From positions 62,001 to 126,000 of the forward strand of contig NZ_MSDO01000022.1 of assembly GCF_001937195.1 (NCBI RefSeq): DNA of 64,000 nucleotides, in the 5' to 3' direction. Shown piece after piece: positions 27,387 to 36,554 of the stretch. Source of the stretch: Salinicola socius. Lineage in GTDB: Bacteria > Pseudomonadota > Gammaproteobacteria > Pseudomonadales > Halomonadaceae. A program made the position numbers and the translations under genes. A model generated the notes under the pieces. The model had not been told where the DNA came from, searched no databases, and worked only from the letters and a program-made list of their open reading frames with translations. The first letter of the stretch is position 1. Every line of letters starts with the position of its first letter.

Positions 27387-29077
27387 AGGCACTGATGTCA
27401 CTGCGCCCGTGGCTCGGTTTACTGGCCGAGCGCCGTGGCCGTCTGCTGATCGGCGCACTGCTGATGCTCGCGACGCTGCTCAGCGCGTTGGGTCTGCTGA
27501 CGCTTTCCGGCTGGTTCATTACCGCCACCGCGATCGCGGCGGCCAGCGCGTCGGGTTATCTGGACGTGTTCACGCCGGGTAGCGGGATCCGCTTCTTTGC
27601 CGTCTCGCGGACCGGCAGCCGCTATCTGGAGCGGCTCTACAATCACGATACGATACTGAGACTGCTTGCCGACCTTAGGGGGCGCGTGTTCGCGGGACTG
27701 GTCGCCCTGGACGCCCGCACGCTGGCGGGTGCCCGCGCTTCGCAGTGGCTCAATCGGCTGACGGCGGATATCGACACCCTCGATAACCTCTATCTACGGC
27801 TGCTGGCACCGCCGCTGGTGGCGTTCATCAGCATCGTGGCGTTTGCGGCTTTTGCGGCCGTGTTTCTGCCCGTCGCCGGCGTGGTGCTGCTCGCCATTCT
27901 TCTGCCGCTGGGGCTTGTCGCTACCGCCGGATGTGCCTGTTGGGGCTGGCAGGCGAGTCACCGCCGGGTCGACCGTCAGGAACGGCTGCGGGTGCGGGCG
28001 ATCGAACAGGTCGAGGGGCTGGCGGAACTGAGTGCCTATCAGGCGCTGGACACTCATCGCCGGCATTGGCAACGGGAAGAACAGGCGCTCCTCGATGACC
28101 AGCGCTTGCTCGGCCGGCGCACGGCGACGGGCAATCTCGTCGTCACCCTGGGCATTCAGCTGGCGACGGTAGCGGTGCTGCTGTTGGGGCTCGAAGCCTT
28201 TCGGAGTGGCGCCGTGAGTGGCCCGGTGATGGTGATGCTGGCGCTAGGCACGCTCGCCGTAAGCGAGGGTCTGGCGAATCTGCCGATGGCTTTCACGCAA
28301 CTGGGGGCGACGGTCAGGGCAGCGGAGCGACTCAACACCCAGGCCGAGCTGAAAACGCCGCTGACGGGTGCGAAGCTGCAAGACGCGCCATCGACATCGA
28401 GCGGTGCCGCACCGTCGCTGAACTACCGGAACGTCGAGGTGGTTCACGGTTCTCGAGCGGTGTTCAGCGATCTGAATCTCGCCATCGAACCGGGCCAGCG
28501 TATCGGCATCATCGGCGCCTCGGGCATTGGCAAGTCGACACTGGCGCAGTTGGCGGTGCGCGCCTTCGATCCACAGCGTGGATGCGTCGAGTTCTCGCAT
28601 CAGGATCTTGCCGCTATCGCTCCCGAGTCGCTAAGGGCGCGAATCGGCTATCTCACTCAGCGCAGCGAGCTGTTCCACGACACGCTGGCCGCGAATCTGC
28701 GCATGGGCGATCCGGATGCCAGTGATCTGCAGCTCTGGGATGTGCTCGAGCGCGTCGAGCTCAAGACCTGGACTGAGGCGCTGCCGGAAGGGCTGGAGAC
28801 CTGGGTCGGCGAGCAGGGGCGCCAGCTCTCCGGCGGACAGGCGCGGCGCGTGGCACTGGCCCGGGTGATGCTGCGTAACTCGCCACTGGTGATCCTGGAT
28901 GAGCCGCTTAGCGGGCTGGACGCCGACACGGCGGCGACGCTCAAGGCAACGCTGGATGGCTGGCTTGCCGGCCGTACGGCCCTGTTACTGGGCCATGATC
29001 GCCTGGCGCTGCCGACCTGCGATCACTACTGGCAGCTGATGCCGGGTGAGAAGGGCAGTGTGCTGGCAAAAACGTAG
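27383..29077 (+). CDS. cydC: Cysteine/glutathione ABC exporter subunit CydC
   Basis: A 564-residue half-transporter, partner of CydD. The membrane domain includes the conserved GIRFFAVSRTGSRYLERLYNHD. The ATPase domain has Walker A IGASGIGKSTLAQL, signature LSGGQARRVALARV and Walker B LVILDEPLSGLD. It is the last gene of cydA-cydB-cydD-cydC, all overlapping or nearly so, which argues for a single transcript. The intergenic stretch after its stop is part of the promoter of the glutarate genes. Confidence 0.94.
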   Translation: MKALMSLRPWLGLLAERRGRLLIGALLMLATLLSALGLLTLSGWFITATAIAAASASGYLDVFTPGSGIRFFAVSRTGSRYLERLYNHDTILRLLADLRGRVFAGLVALDARTLAGARASQWLNRLTADIDTLDNLYLRLLAPPLVAFISIVAFAAFAAVFLPVAGVVLLAILLPLGLVATAGCACWGWQASHRRVDRQERLRVRAIEQVEGLAELSAYQALDTHRRHWQREEQALLDDQRLLGRRTATGNLVVTLGIQLATVAVLLLGLEAFRSGAVSGPVMVMLALGTLAVSEGLANLPMAFTQLGATVRAAERLNTQAELKTPLTGAKLQDAPSTSSGAAPSLNYRNVEVVHGSRAVFSDLNLAIEPGQRIGIIGASGIGKSTLAQLAVRAFDPQRGCVEFSHQDLAAIAPESLRARIGYLTQRSELFHDTLAANLRMGDPDASDLQLWDVLERVELKTWTEALPEGLETWVGEQGRQLSGGQARRVALARVMLRNSPLVILDEPLSGLDADTAATLKATLDGWLAGRTALLLGHDRLALPTCDHYWQLMPGEKGSVLAKT

Positions 29078-29107
29078 ACATTTTGCCAATAGTGTCGACA
29101 TTATAAT
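29077..29107 (+). promoter_or_regulatory. Promoter/operator region of the glutarate operon
   Basis: A perfect TATAAT (29102-29107) overlaps the half-site TGTCGACATT (29093-29102). This half-site differs at one base from the arm TGTCGATATT of the palindrome in front of the divergent GlaR-type regulator gene (32399-32427). A second GACATT lies 20 bp upstream (29077-29082). It is a candidate repressor site; no clear -35 box is seen. Confidence 0.5.
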
Positions 29108-29165
29108 TGACGCTATGGTGGTTGCTCCATGACGAACGGCATCAACGATGCCAGGAGCGCCAGCC

Positions 29166-30344
29166 ATGTCCGGCTTTCAATGGGACGATCCTTTCCTGCT
29201 CGACCAGCAGCTCAGCGACGAAGAGCGCCAGATTCAGCAGCTGGCGCGCGACTATTGCCAGGAACGCCTGCAGCCACGGGTGCTCGAGGCCTTCGAGAAG
29301 GACAACTTCGATCGCGAGATTCTGCGAGAAATGGGCGGGCTCGGCCTGCTGGGGGCGACGGTTTCCGAGGCCTACGGCGGGGCGGGTGCCAATCACGTGG
29401 CCTACGGGCTGATCGCGCGGGAAGTGGAGCGGGTCGATTCCGGTTATCGCTCGGCGATGAGCGTTCAATCCTCGCTGGTGATGTATCCGATCGAGGCCTA
29501 CGGGACCGAGGCGCAGAAGCAGCGATTTCTGCCGGAGCTTGCCAGTGGCGAGATGGTGGGCTGCTTCGGCCTGACCGAACCTAACGCGGGTTCCGATCCC
29601 GGCAGCCTGCAGACGCGGGCAACAAAGGTCGATGGCGGCTATCGCTTGAGCGGCCAGAAGATGTGGATCACCAATAGCCCGATCGCCGATGTGGCCGTGG
29701 TGTGGGCCAAATCCGACGCTCATGAGGGCAAGATCAAAGGCTTTCTGGTCGAGCGCGGTGCCGAGGGTTTCTCCACGCCAACCATCAATGCCAAGGCTTC
29801 GCTGCGGGCCTCGGTGACCGGCGAGATCGTGCTGGATGATGTCTTCGTCTCGGAAGCGGCGCTGCTGCCGGGCGCGTCCGGGCTGGGCGGGCCGTTCGGT
29901 TGCCTCAACAAGGCGCGCTTCGGCATCGGCTGGGGGACCATGGGGGCTGCCGAGTTCTGCTGGCACGCTGCGCGTCGGTACACGCTGGATCGCCGCCAGT
30001 TCGGGCGGCCGCTCGCCGCCACGCAACTGGTCCAGGTCAAGCTGGCCGACATGCAAACCGAGATCGCCCTGGGCTTGCAGGCCTGCCTGCGCGTCGGACG
30101 ACTGCTCGACAGTGGCCAGGCCACGCCGGAAATGATCTCGCTGATCAAGCGCAATCACTGCGGCAAGGCGCTGGATATCGCGCGCATGGCGCGAGACATG
30201 CACGGCGGCAACGGAATCTCCCTCGAATTCGGCGTGATCCGCCACATGCTCAATCTGGAGACGGTCAATACCTACGAAGGCACGCACGATGTTCACGCCC
30301 TGATTCTGGGCCGCGCCCAGACCGGCATCCAGGCCTTCGGATGA
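29166..30344 (+). CDS. gcdH: Glutaryl-CoA dehydrogenase
   Basis: A 392-residue acyl-CoA dehydrogenase of the glutaryl-CoA type. It oxidises and decarboxylates glutaryl-CoA to crotonyl-CoA with FAD. Seen: [17 protein letters not shown] and [18 protein letters not shown] (FAD/substrate region), [14 protein letters not shown], and the C-terminal [17 protein letters not shown] with the catalytic glutamate of the family. The ATG at 29166 is chosen because AGGAG lies nine bases upstream; ATG 29148 contains that site. The stop overlaps the following CoA-transferase (ATGA). The pair forms a short glutarate route (lysine/tryptophan breakdown). Confidence 0.93.
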   Translation: MSGFQWDDPFLLDQQLSDEERQIQQLARDYCQERLQPRVLEAFEKDNFDREILREMGGLGLLGATVSEAYGGAGANHVAYGLIAREVERVDSGYRSAMSVQSSLVMYPIEAYGTEAQKQRFLPELASGEMVGCFGLTEPNAGSDPGSLQTRATKVDGGYRLSGQKMWITNSPIADVAVVWAKSDAHEGKIKGFLVERGAEGFSTPTINAKASLRASVTGEIVLDDVFVSEAALLPGASGLGGPFGCLNKARFGIGWGTMGAAEFCWHAARRYTLDRRQFGRPLAATQLVQVKLADMQTEIALGLQACLRVGRLLDSGQATPEMISLIKRNHCGKALDIARMARDMHGGNGISLEFGVIRHMLNLETVNTYEGTHDVHALILGRAQTGIQAFG

Positions 30345-31591
30345 CGGCGATGAACGGAATCGTCGAACCCTTGGCCGGGCTGAAGGTGCTGGATCTTTCG
30401 CGGGTGCTGGCCGGGCCCTGGTGTACGCAGCAGCTGGCGGATCTGGGCGCCGAGGTGATCAAGGTCGAAAGGCCCGGGCGAGGAGACGACACCCGCGCCT
30501 GGGGGCCGCCCTGGCTGGAACGTGCAGAGAGCCGTAAGGAATCGGAAACGAAGGAATCGGCCTATTTCCTCAGCGCCAACCGCGGCAAGCGCTCGGTCGC
30601 CATCGATCTGTCGACGCCCGATGGGCAGGCGCTGGTTCGCCAGTTGGCGACAAAGGCTGACGTCGTGATCGAGAACTTCAAGGCCGGCGGACTGGCTGGC
30701 TACGGGCTCGATCATGTCAGCCTCAAGCGATTCAATCCGGATCTGATCTACTGCTCGATTACCGGTTTCGGTCAGGATGGCCCTTACGCCGGTCGAGCGG
30801 GTTACGACTTCCTGATCCAGGGCATGGGCGGGCTAATGAGCCTGACCGGCGAGCCTGACGATCATGGCGGCGAACCGATGAAGGTGGGCGTGGCGATCAC
30901 CGATATCTTCACCGGCCTCTATGCCGCCAACGCGATTCTCGCAGCGCTGCGTCGTCGGGATGCCACCGGCGAGGGCGCTTACATCGACATGGCGCTGCTG
31001 GACGTCCAGGTCGGTGTACTCGCCAACCAGGCGCTCAACTATCTCACCAGCGGGCAGACACCGCCGCGAATGGGCAATGCCCATCCCAACATCGTGCCGT
31101 ACCAGGCTTTCGCTGCTGCCGACGGTCATCTCATCGTCACCGTGGGTAACGATGCCCAGTTTCGGCACCTGTGCGAAGCGCTGGGTGAGACCGAGTGGGC
31201 GGTGGATCCGCGATTCGCCACCAATTCGCAGCGGGTTGCCCATCGCGAACCGTTGGTGGCGTTGCTGAGCGAACGATTGGCGGCCCGGCCACGCGACGAA
31301 TGGCTTGAACTGTTGGAAGCCCACGGCGTGCCCTGCGGGCCGATCAATACGCTGGATCAGGTCTTCGACGATCCGCAGGTACGTCACCGCGGGATGGTGG
31401 TGGAGCGCACCATGAACGATGGGCATCGGGCGCGGCTGGTCGCCAGCCCGATCACGCTGGATGGCCAACGGATGACGTCTCTAGTGTCACCCCCGCGCCT
31501 GGGTGAGCACACGGAAAGCGTACTGCACGACTGGCTGGCGTTGGACGCCGAAGCATTGGCGAATCTGCGCCGGACCGGTGCGATCTCCTGA
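30341..31591 (+). CDS. Family III CoA-transferase, probable succinyl-CoA:glutarate CoA-transferase
   Basis: A 416-residue CaiB/BaiF-type CoA-transferase: [30 protein letters not shown] at the N-terminus, VIENFKAG, and [12 protein letters not shown], which holds the catalytic Asp. It overlaps gcdH by four bases. By context it most likely activates glutarate with succinyl-CoA, like human SUGCT, to feed GcdH. The family alone does not fix the substrate. ATG 30350 is an alternative start. Confidence 0.88.
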   Translation: MTAMNGIVEPLAGLKVLDLSRVLAGPWCTQQLADLGAEVIKVERPGRGDDTRAWGPPWLERAESRKESETKESAYFLSANRGKRSVAIDLSTPDGQALVRQLATKADVVIENFKAGGLAGYGLDHVSLKRFNPDLIYCSITGFGQDGPYAGRAGYDFLIQGMGGLMSLTGEPDDHGGEPMKVGVAITDIFTGLYAANAILAALRRRDATGEGAYIDMALLDVQVGVLANQALNYLTSGQTPPRMGNAHPNIVPYQAFAAADGHLIVTVGNDAQFRHLCEALGETEWAVDPRFATNSQRVAHREPLVALLSERLAARPRDEWLELLEAHGVPCGPINTLDQVFDDPQVRHRGMVVERTMNDGHRARLVASPITLDGQRMTSLVSPPRLGEHTESVLHDWLALDAEALANLRRTGAIS

Positions 31592-31667
31592 TCGATACGT
31601 GGCATCTGGCCTTGGCCCGTTGAGTATCGCGACAACTCGGCGAGCGCAGGCAGTTTGCGTAAGCGAT

Positions 31668-32357
31668 CTAGCCCCAGCCCTGTTGCTGAAGCCTCTCCCG
31701 AATGATCGGTACCGGCGTCATCAGGTGCTCGCGCATCAGCCGGCCGGCGGCGGGGGCGTCGCGGGACAGGATCGTATCGAGAAGAGCTTGATGTTCGCGA
31801 TGCTTGTTGGCGAGCGCCTGTGGGGAGAACACGGTCTGGCGTAACCACAGGTGGCGGTAGCGCTGGGCCTGGTCGAACAGCGCGGCACGTGACTGCAGCA
31901 ATGGCAGGCAACCACAGCCTGCGACCATCGCATCATGCAGCGCCTGATGTCGGGTATCCCAGCGCTCGAGCATCTCGTCACCATCCTGCACCCGGGTGAT
32001 CTTGGTCAGCGTATGGGCGCGGGCAAGAATCGCCGCCTCCCACTCATCGTCGCCGCGTTCGATGGCGAGCCGTATCAGCAAGCCTTCCAGCTCTGCGCGG
32101 GCGTCGTAAATCGCCGTCAGCTCGGCGATCGACATCGGCGCCACACGATAGCCGCGTTGGCTGATGCCCGTGACCAGACGCTCGCCGATCAAGCGGGTCA
32201 AGGCCTCGCGCAAGGGGCCGACGCCGGTGCCGTAGCGGGTCTTGAGTCGGCTCATCAAGAGCTTCTCCTGCGGCGCGTAGGCGCCGCGGATGACGTCCGC
32301 CTTGAGACGCTGATAGACCTCGAGGGCGGTGGGGGATCGGTCGGATATCGGGGGCAT
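31668..32357 (-). CDS. glaR: GntR/FCD repressor, GlaR (CsiR)-like
   Basis: A 229-residue GntR-family regulator with an N-terminal winged helix (about 10-75) and a C-terminal FCD ligand domain. The sequence closely follows E. coli GlaR/CsiR: GVGPLREAL, ERLVT..GYRVA, GDEWEA, and the end LMREHLMTPVPIIRE. E. coli GlaR represses glutarate catabolism and is released by glutarate. Here the gene is convergent with gcdH and the CoA-transferase, so it probably plays the same role on a different glutarate route. The ATG 32357 is preferred over an upstream TTG (32396). A palindrome lies 42 bp upstream of the start, and the AGE-family gene is divergent. Confidence 0.85.
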   Translation of the reverse strand: MPPISDRSPTALEVYQRLKADVIRGAYAPQEKLLMSRLKTRYGTGVGPLREALTRLIGERLVTGISQRGYRVAPMSIAELTAIYDARAELEGLLIRLAIERGDDEWEAAILARAHTLTKITRVQDGDEMLERWDTRHQALHDAMVAGCGCLPLLQSRAALFDQAQRYRHLWLRQTVFSPQALANKHREHQALLDTILSRDAPAAGRLMREHLMTPVPIIRERLQQQGWG

Positions 32358-32398
32358 CGGCAGGCCTGTCGGTATCGAAAAATATCGCTGCCTCAATT

Positions 32399-32427
32399 CT
32401 GTCGATATTGATTAAAAATATCGACAG
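32399..32427. promoter_or_regulatory. Palindromic operator between glaR and the AGE-family gene
   Basis: CTGTCGATATT (32399-32409) and AATATCGACAG (32417-32427) are perfect inverted arms with a 7-bp AT-rich centre. A degenerate second copy (CTGTCGGTATC, 32366) lies closer to glaR. Its position fits autoregulation by the GlaR-like protein. It might also affect the divergent gene. Confidence 0.6.
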
Positions 32428-32558
32428 TGACGTGTCGATAAAGCCACCGTCGACACAGACGGTACTCGACGAGAGGCGCATTGTGACGCGCTGGCTCGCC
32501 GATCAGAATGGTCGGAAAGCGCCCGACGCCTTCATGGTTTTTTCGCCAGGAAAAATTC

Positions 32559-32633
32559 TTGGTCAAGAGCGGCTTGGTCGAGAGATGTTTGGTCGAGAGA
32601 TGCTTGGTCAAGAAAGGTTCTTCATCAAGAAAG
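32559..32633 (+). repeat. 15-bp tandem repeat, four copies plus one degenerate
   Basis: TTGGTC recurs exactly every 15 bp at 32559, 32574, 32589 and 32604. The units read TTGGTCAAGAGCGGC, TTGGTCGAGAGATGT, TTGGTCGAGAGATGC and TTGGTCAAGAAAGGT; a fifth degenerate unit follows. The array ends about 25 bp before the ATG of the AGE-family gene, in its leader. Confidence 0.8.
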
Positions 32634-32657
32634 ATTCAGCCCGCGAGGAGAGCCGTC

Positions 32658-33866
32658 ATGCCGCTGACCACGCCGCACCAGATCGAGCAGCATATCGCCC
32701 GAACCATGGCGTTCTACCACCCGCGCTGCATCGACGCCCAAGCGGGGTTCTATCACTATCTCACCGACGATGGGCATCTCTACAACCGCCATCATCGGCA
32801 CCTCGTTTCCAGCGCCGGTTACGTGATCCTCTACGCCCGTTCCGCGATCCACACCGGTTCGCCCGAGGCGTTGAGATGGGCGCGCCACGGGCTGAAGTTC
32901 ATCGAGGACGAGCACTACCAGACCCGTACTCAGGGCTACGCCTGGACGCTGGATCATGGAAAGCCCGATGACACGACTCATCACGCTTATGGGCTGGCTT
33001 CGGTCATGCTGGCCTATGCGACCGCGTTGAAGGCGGGAGTTACCGAAGCGCGGGCCGGGCTCGACCGTGTTCATGCCCTGCAGACCCGGCGATTCTTCGA
33101 GCCCCACTGGCAGCTGTATGCCGCCGAAGCGGACGATCACTGGCAACAGAGCGGTTATCGCGGCCAGAACGTCAACCTGCGCAGCTGCGAAGCGTTGATC
33201 GCCGCCTCCGAGGCGACCGGCGATGTCGCCTTTCGGGATCGGGCTCTCGCCATCGCTCGTACCCTATGGCACAAGCTGGCCCCCATGGGCGATGGCTGGC
33301 TGTGGGAGCACTACGATCGCGACTGGCATATCGATTTCGCCTATCACCGTGACCGGCCCGACGATCTGTTTCGACCGTGGGGCTTTCAGATCGGGCATCA
33401 GATGGCGTGGGTTAGATTGATGATCGTCCTCGCGCGCCATTACCCGCTGGAAAGCTGGCTGATCGCCACGGCCAAGCGTCTGTTCATCGAAGCGATCGAG
33501 AAGGGGTGGGATATTCGACATGGCGGGCTGATCTGCGGGGTGGATTTCAACCGCCAGCCTCTCAACCGCGACAAGGTGTACTGGGTGCAGGCCGAGAGCC
33601 TGGCCGCCGCCGCGATGCTCGGCGACCTGACGGGAGAGGCGCGTTACTGGCGCTGGTACGACAAGATCGCCAACTACTGCTGGCAACACATGATCGATCA
33701 TGAGCATGGCGCCTGGTACCGCATTCTGACCGCGGACAATCGCCGCTATTCCCGGGAGAAGAGCCCGGCACCGAAAACCGACTGCCAGACCCTGGGCGCC
33801 TGTTACGAGATTCTCCCGATCATGCAGCGCCAGCACGGCGAGCGTCAGGCCGCGTCAACGGTCTGA
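32658..33866 (+). CDS. AGE-family sugar epimerase/isomerase (mannose isomerase-like)
   Basis: A 402-residue (alpha/alpha)6-barrel protein of the N-acylglucosamine 2-epimerase superfamily. Histidine-rich conserved stretches (HRHLVSSAGYVILYA, GYAWTLD, NLRSCEALIAA, LWEHYDRDW, WGFQIGHQMAWVRLM, KVYWVQAESLAAAA, CQTLGACYEIL) resemble bacterial D-mannose isomerases and YihS more than renin-binding-protein epimerases. The likely reaction is aldose-ketose isomerisation (mannose/fructose or a related sugar). The ATG 32658 has GAGGAG eight bases upstream; the open frame extends further up through the tandem repeat but without support. It overlaps the end of the convergent SulP gene by 12 bp. Confidence 0.82.
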   Translation: MPLTTPHQIEQHIARTMAFYHPRCIDAQAGFYHYLTDDGHLYNRHHRHLVSSAGYVILYARSAIHTGSPEALRWARHGLKFIEDEHYQTRTQGYAWTLDHGKPDDTTHHAYGLASVMLAYATALKAGVTEARAGLDRVHALQTRRFFEPHWQLYAAEADDHWQQSGYRGQNVNLRSCEALIAASEATGDVAFRDRALAIARTLWHKLAPMGDGWLWEHYDRDWHIDFAYHRDRPDDLFRPWGFQIGHQMAWVRLMIVLARHYPLESWLIATAKRLFIEAIEKGWDIRHGGLICGVDFNRQPLNRDKVYWVQAESLAAAAMLGDLTGEARYWRWYDKIANYCWQHMIDHEHGAWYRILTADNRRYSREKSPAPKTDCQTLGACYEILPIMQRQHGERQAASTV

Positions 33867-35717
33867 CGTCTTGGTCGGGGCTTCATCCGAGGTCTCGTCC
33901 GACGATTTGCTCGAGGACTCGGCGGCTGCCAGCAGTGCGGCCCGTTCCGCGTCCAGACGATGGCGAAGCTCGGTCCAGGCCGAGAACGTGCTGAGATAGG
34001 ACTCCCCTGTCAGATGTTCCAGAAAGTCGCTCTTGCCGAGTTTGTCCATGACCGGCCCCTTGACCTCGGCGAGATGAAGGGTGACCTGTGAGTCTTTCAA
34101 CCGGGCGTTGATCGCCTCCAGACTTTCCAGCGCCGAGGCGTCGATCAGGTTGACCGCCGAACAGATCAGCACCAGATGCTTCATGTTGGCGCGGTCGGCC
34201 AGCAGGCCGTAGACGGTATCTTCGAGATAGCGAGCGTTGGCGAAATATAGGCTTTCGTCGATGCGCAGCAGTGCGATCTCGTCGTCGACTTCCGCTTCAT
34301 GACGCCGGATGTTACGGAAATGCTCGGTGCCCGGAAGGCGGCCGACTTCCGCGGTATGGGGACGGCTGGTGCGATAGAGATAGAGCGCCAACGATACGCC
34401 CACCCCAGCCATGACGCCGGCTTCCACGCCCTCGACGAACGTCAGCAGGATCGTGATCACCATCGCCGCAAAGTCGCTGCGCGAATAGTGCCAGGTTCGC
34501 CTGAGCCCGGGCAGATCGACTAGCGTCATCGCCGACACGATGATGCTGGCGGCCAGCGTCGCGATCGGCAGATAAGCGATCAGCGAGGTCAGAAACAGGA
34601 TCACCAGACCCACGCCCAGCGCCGCGAATGCCCCGGCGGCAGGGGTGCGGGCGCCGGCATCGAAGTTGATCACTGTCCGCGACAGGCTGCCCGTCACCGG
34701 CATGCCGGAGGTAAACGCCGCCGCAAGGTTGGCGGTACCCAGGCCGACCAGCTCCTGATCCGGTGATATCCGTTCACGCCGCCGCGCGGCCAGCATCTGT
34801 GCCAGCGAGACGGACTCGATGAAGCCGACCACGCTGATCAGAAACGCCGGTAACAGCAGGTCGCGCAGCAACCCCGGTTCGAATGACGGCACGCTGAGCG
34901 GCGGCAGGTGCGCGGGGATGTCTCCCACCACATTCACGCCCATGGCAGGAAGGTGCATCGTCCAGGAGGCCAGGGTGGTGATCGCAACCGCCATGACCGG
35001 CCCCAGACGCACGACGAAAGTCGCGACACCGGTTGGCAATCCCATCTTGCGCAGCAGTGGACCCGCCCGACGCATCAGCAACAGGAACACCAGGGCGAAT
35101 GCGCCGAGCGCCGCCGTGGGCCAGTGAATCCCTCCGAGATGGGTCACCAGATGGGCAAGTTGGTCGATCAGCGTGAAGCCCGAGCCGCCGATACCGATCA
35201 GGCTCGCGAACTGGCTGGCGGCGATCAATACGCCGGAAGCGGTCAGCAGGCCAGAGACCACCGGGTGGCTGAGAAAGTTGGCAAAGAATCCCAGTCTCAG
35301 TAGACCCATGACGGCGAGAATCACCCCCGACAGCATGGCAAGCGTCGTGGCGGCCTGGCTGTAGGCCACACTGCCGCTGGCGAACAGCGGAGACAGCGCC
35401 GCGGCGGTCATCAGCGAAACGATCGCCATCGGCCCCACGGCCAGGGTGCGGCTGGTGCCGAAGATCGAGTAGAGGATGAGCGGCAGCATGCTGGCGTAGA
35501 GGCCGGTGATTGCCGGCAGCCCGGCCAGAATGGCGTAAGCCAGTGCCTGCGGAATCACCATCAGCGTGACGATGATCGATGCGACCAGGTCCTCGTTGAG
35601 GAGATGGCGATTGTAGTAGGGCGCCCAACTGAAGATCGGAAAATAACGTGCCAGCCGGGCACGGAAGTGAATCTGCTCTCGCGTATCGGTTCCCGTCAAT
35701 CGGCGCCAAAGGCTCAT
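33855..35717 (-). CDS. SulP-family anion transporter with STAS domain
   Basis: A 620-residue inner-membrane transporter. The SulP core of about 12-14 helices starts with FPIFSWAPYYNRHLLNEDLVASIIVTLMVIPQALAYA, and continues with GLYASMLPLILYSIFGTSRTLAVGPMAIVSLM and ASGMPVTGSLSRTVINFDAGARTP. A C-terminal STAS domain (about 465-570, with VLICSAVNLIDASALESLE) follows, then a low-complexity Ser/Asp/Glu tail. Members take up sulfate, bicarbonate or dicarboxylates; the substrate here cannot be told. It is convergent with the AGE-family gene. Confidence 0.92.
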   Translation of the reverse strand: MSLWRRLTGTDTREQIHFRARLARYFPIFSWAPYYNRHLLNEDLVASIIVTLMVIPQALAYAILAGLPAITGLYASMLPLILYSIFGTSRTLAVGPMAIVSLMTAAALSPLFASGSVAYSQAATTLAMLSGVILAVMGLLRLGFFANFLSHPVVSGLLTASGVLIAASQFASLIGIGGSGFTLIDQLAHLVTHLGGIHWPTAALGAFALVFLLLMRRAGPLLRKMGLPTGVATFVVRLGPVMAVAITTLASWTMHLPAMGVNVVGDIPAHLPPLSVPSFEPGLLRDLLLPAFLISVVGFIESVSLAQMLAARRRERISPDQELVGLGTANLAAAFTSGMPVTGSLSRTVINFDAGARTPAAGAFAALGVGLVILFLTSLIAYLPIATLAASIIVSAMTLVDLPGLRRTWHYSRSDFAAMVITILLTFVEGVEAGVMAGVGVSLALYLYRTSRPHTAEVGRLPGTEHFRNIRRHEAEVDDEIALLRIDESLYFANARYLEDTVYGLLADRANMKHLVLICSAVNLIDASALESLEAINARLKDSQVTLHLAEVKGPVMDKLGKSDFLEHLTGESYLSTFSAWTELRHRLDAERAALLAAAESSSKSSDETSDEAPTKTSDR

Positions 35718-35859
35718 GTTGTCGTCCAGCTCCCGGTAATAAGCTTATCGTTGAATAGGATATGGGCGCTAAATGGTGCGCGTAGTCGGGATCGGGTGCA
35801 AGTCGGTGGGCAACTGGAATCACGCTGCTCGCAGTCTGATTCGAGTGGCAGCACCATTG

Positions 35860-35895
35860 CGTACGTATTTTTGTACATGTACATTATGTCGTACG
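35860..35895 (+). promoter_or_regulatory. Operator of yefM-yoeB
   Basis: TGTACATGTACA (35872-35883) is a perfect palindrome made of two TGTACA cores. A CGTACG at each side (35860-35865 and 35890-35895) is centred on the same dyad. E. coli YefM-YoeB autoregulates through TGTACA-core palindromes, so this is very probably the autorepression site, about 24 bp before the yefM ATG. Confidence 0.8.
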
Positions 35896-35918
35896 TTAAA
35901 TTCTGAGAGGTAGGATCA

Positions 35919-36173
35919 ATGGATACGCTGAGCTATTCGGCCTTTCGCAGTCATCTGGCCAAGACGCTGGATAAAGTCAACGACGATCACGCGCCAATCC
36001 TGATTACTCGCCAGAATGGTAAGCCAGCCATCGTCATGTCGGTGGAAGACTTCAAGTCCTACGAGGAAACCGCCTATCTGATGGCTAGCCCCAAAAATGC
36101 CGAGCGGTTGAGCCAGGCCATCGCCGAAATTGAAAGCGGTGGAGCCAAGGAGCACGGGCTGATCGAAGAATGA
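35919..36173 (+). CDS. yefM: Antitoxin YefM
   Basis: An 84-residue Phd/YefM-family antitoxin. The N-terminal DNA-binding and dimerisation part has SYSAFRSHLAKTLDKVNDDHAPILITRQNGKPAIVMS. The C-terminal helical tail, which binds YoeB, ends in IEE. GAGAGGTAGGA precedes the ATG. The stop overlaps the yoeB start (ATGA). The complex should repress its own promoter at 35860-35895. Confidence 0.93.
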   Translation: MDTLSYSAFRSHLAKTLDKVNDDHAPILITRQNGKPAIVMSVEDFKSYEETAYLMASPKNAERLSQAIAEIESGGAKEHGLIEE

Positions 36174-36424
36174 TGCTCACGTGGGCCGAGAAAGCGTGGG
36201 AAGACTATCTCTATTGGCAGAGCACAGACAAAAAGACGCTGAAACGGGTCAATATGCTGATCAAGGACATTCAGCGGCAGCCGTTTACCGGCCTGGGCGA
36301 TCCCGAACCGTTGAGACATGGCTGGTCCGGTTATTGGTCGAGGCGTATCGATCGCGAGCATCGCCTGGTGTACAAGCCGACCGAGCAAGCGATCATTATC
36401 GTCCAGTGCCGGTACCACTATTGA
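36170..36424 (+). CDS. yoeB: mRNA interferase toxin YoeB
   Basis: An 84-residue RelE-superfamily toxin that cleaves mRNA on the ribosome. WAEKAWEDYLYWQ, TGLGDPEPLRHGWSGYWSRRID and EHRLVYK..IIIVQCRYHY match YoeB, including the catalytic Glu/Arg/His/Tyr region at the C-terminus. It is full length and probably functional. Start is ATG 36170 or the next codon, ATG 36173. Confidence 0.94.
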   Translation: MMLTWAEKAWEDYLYWQSTDKKTLKRVNMLIKDIQRQPFTGLGDPEPLRHGWSGYWSRRIDREHRLVYKPTEQAIIIVQCRYHY

Positions 36425-36554
36425 TCCGGCCAGGGGCGGGTGCAAGTCGATGAGCGATCCGAAAAAATCGACCCAGCTACTTTTGCCATAGCATTCTATG
36501 TTTTCTTTCAATGTGCACACTTTGAAGTAGGCTTATGATGAAGGAAGTAGCTCC

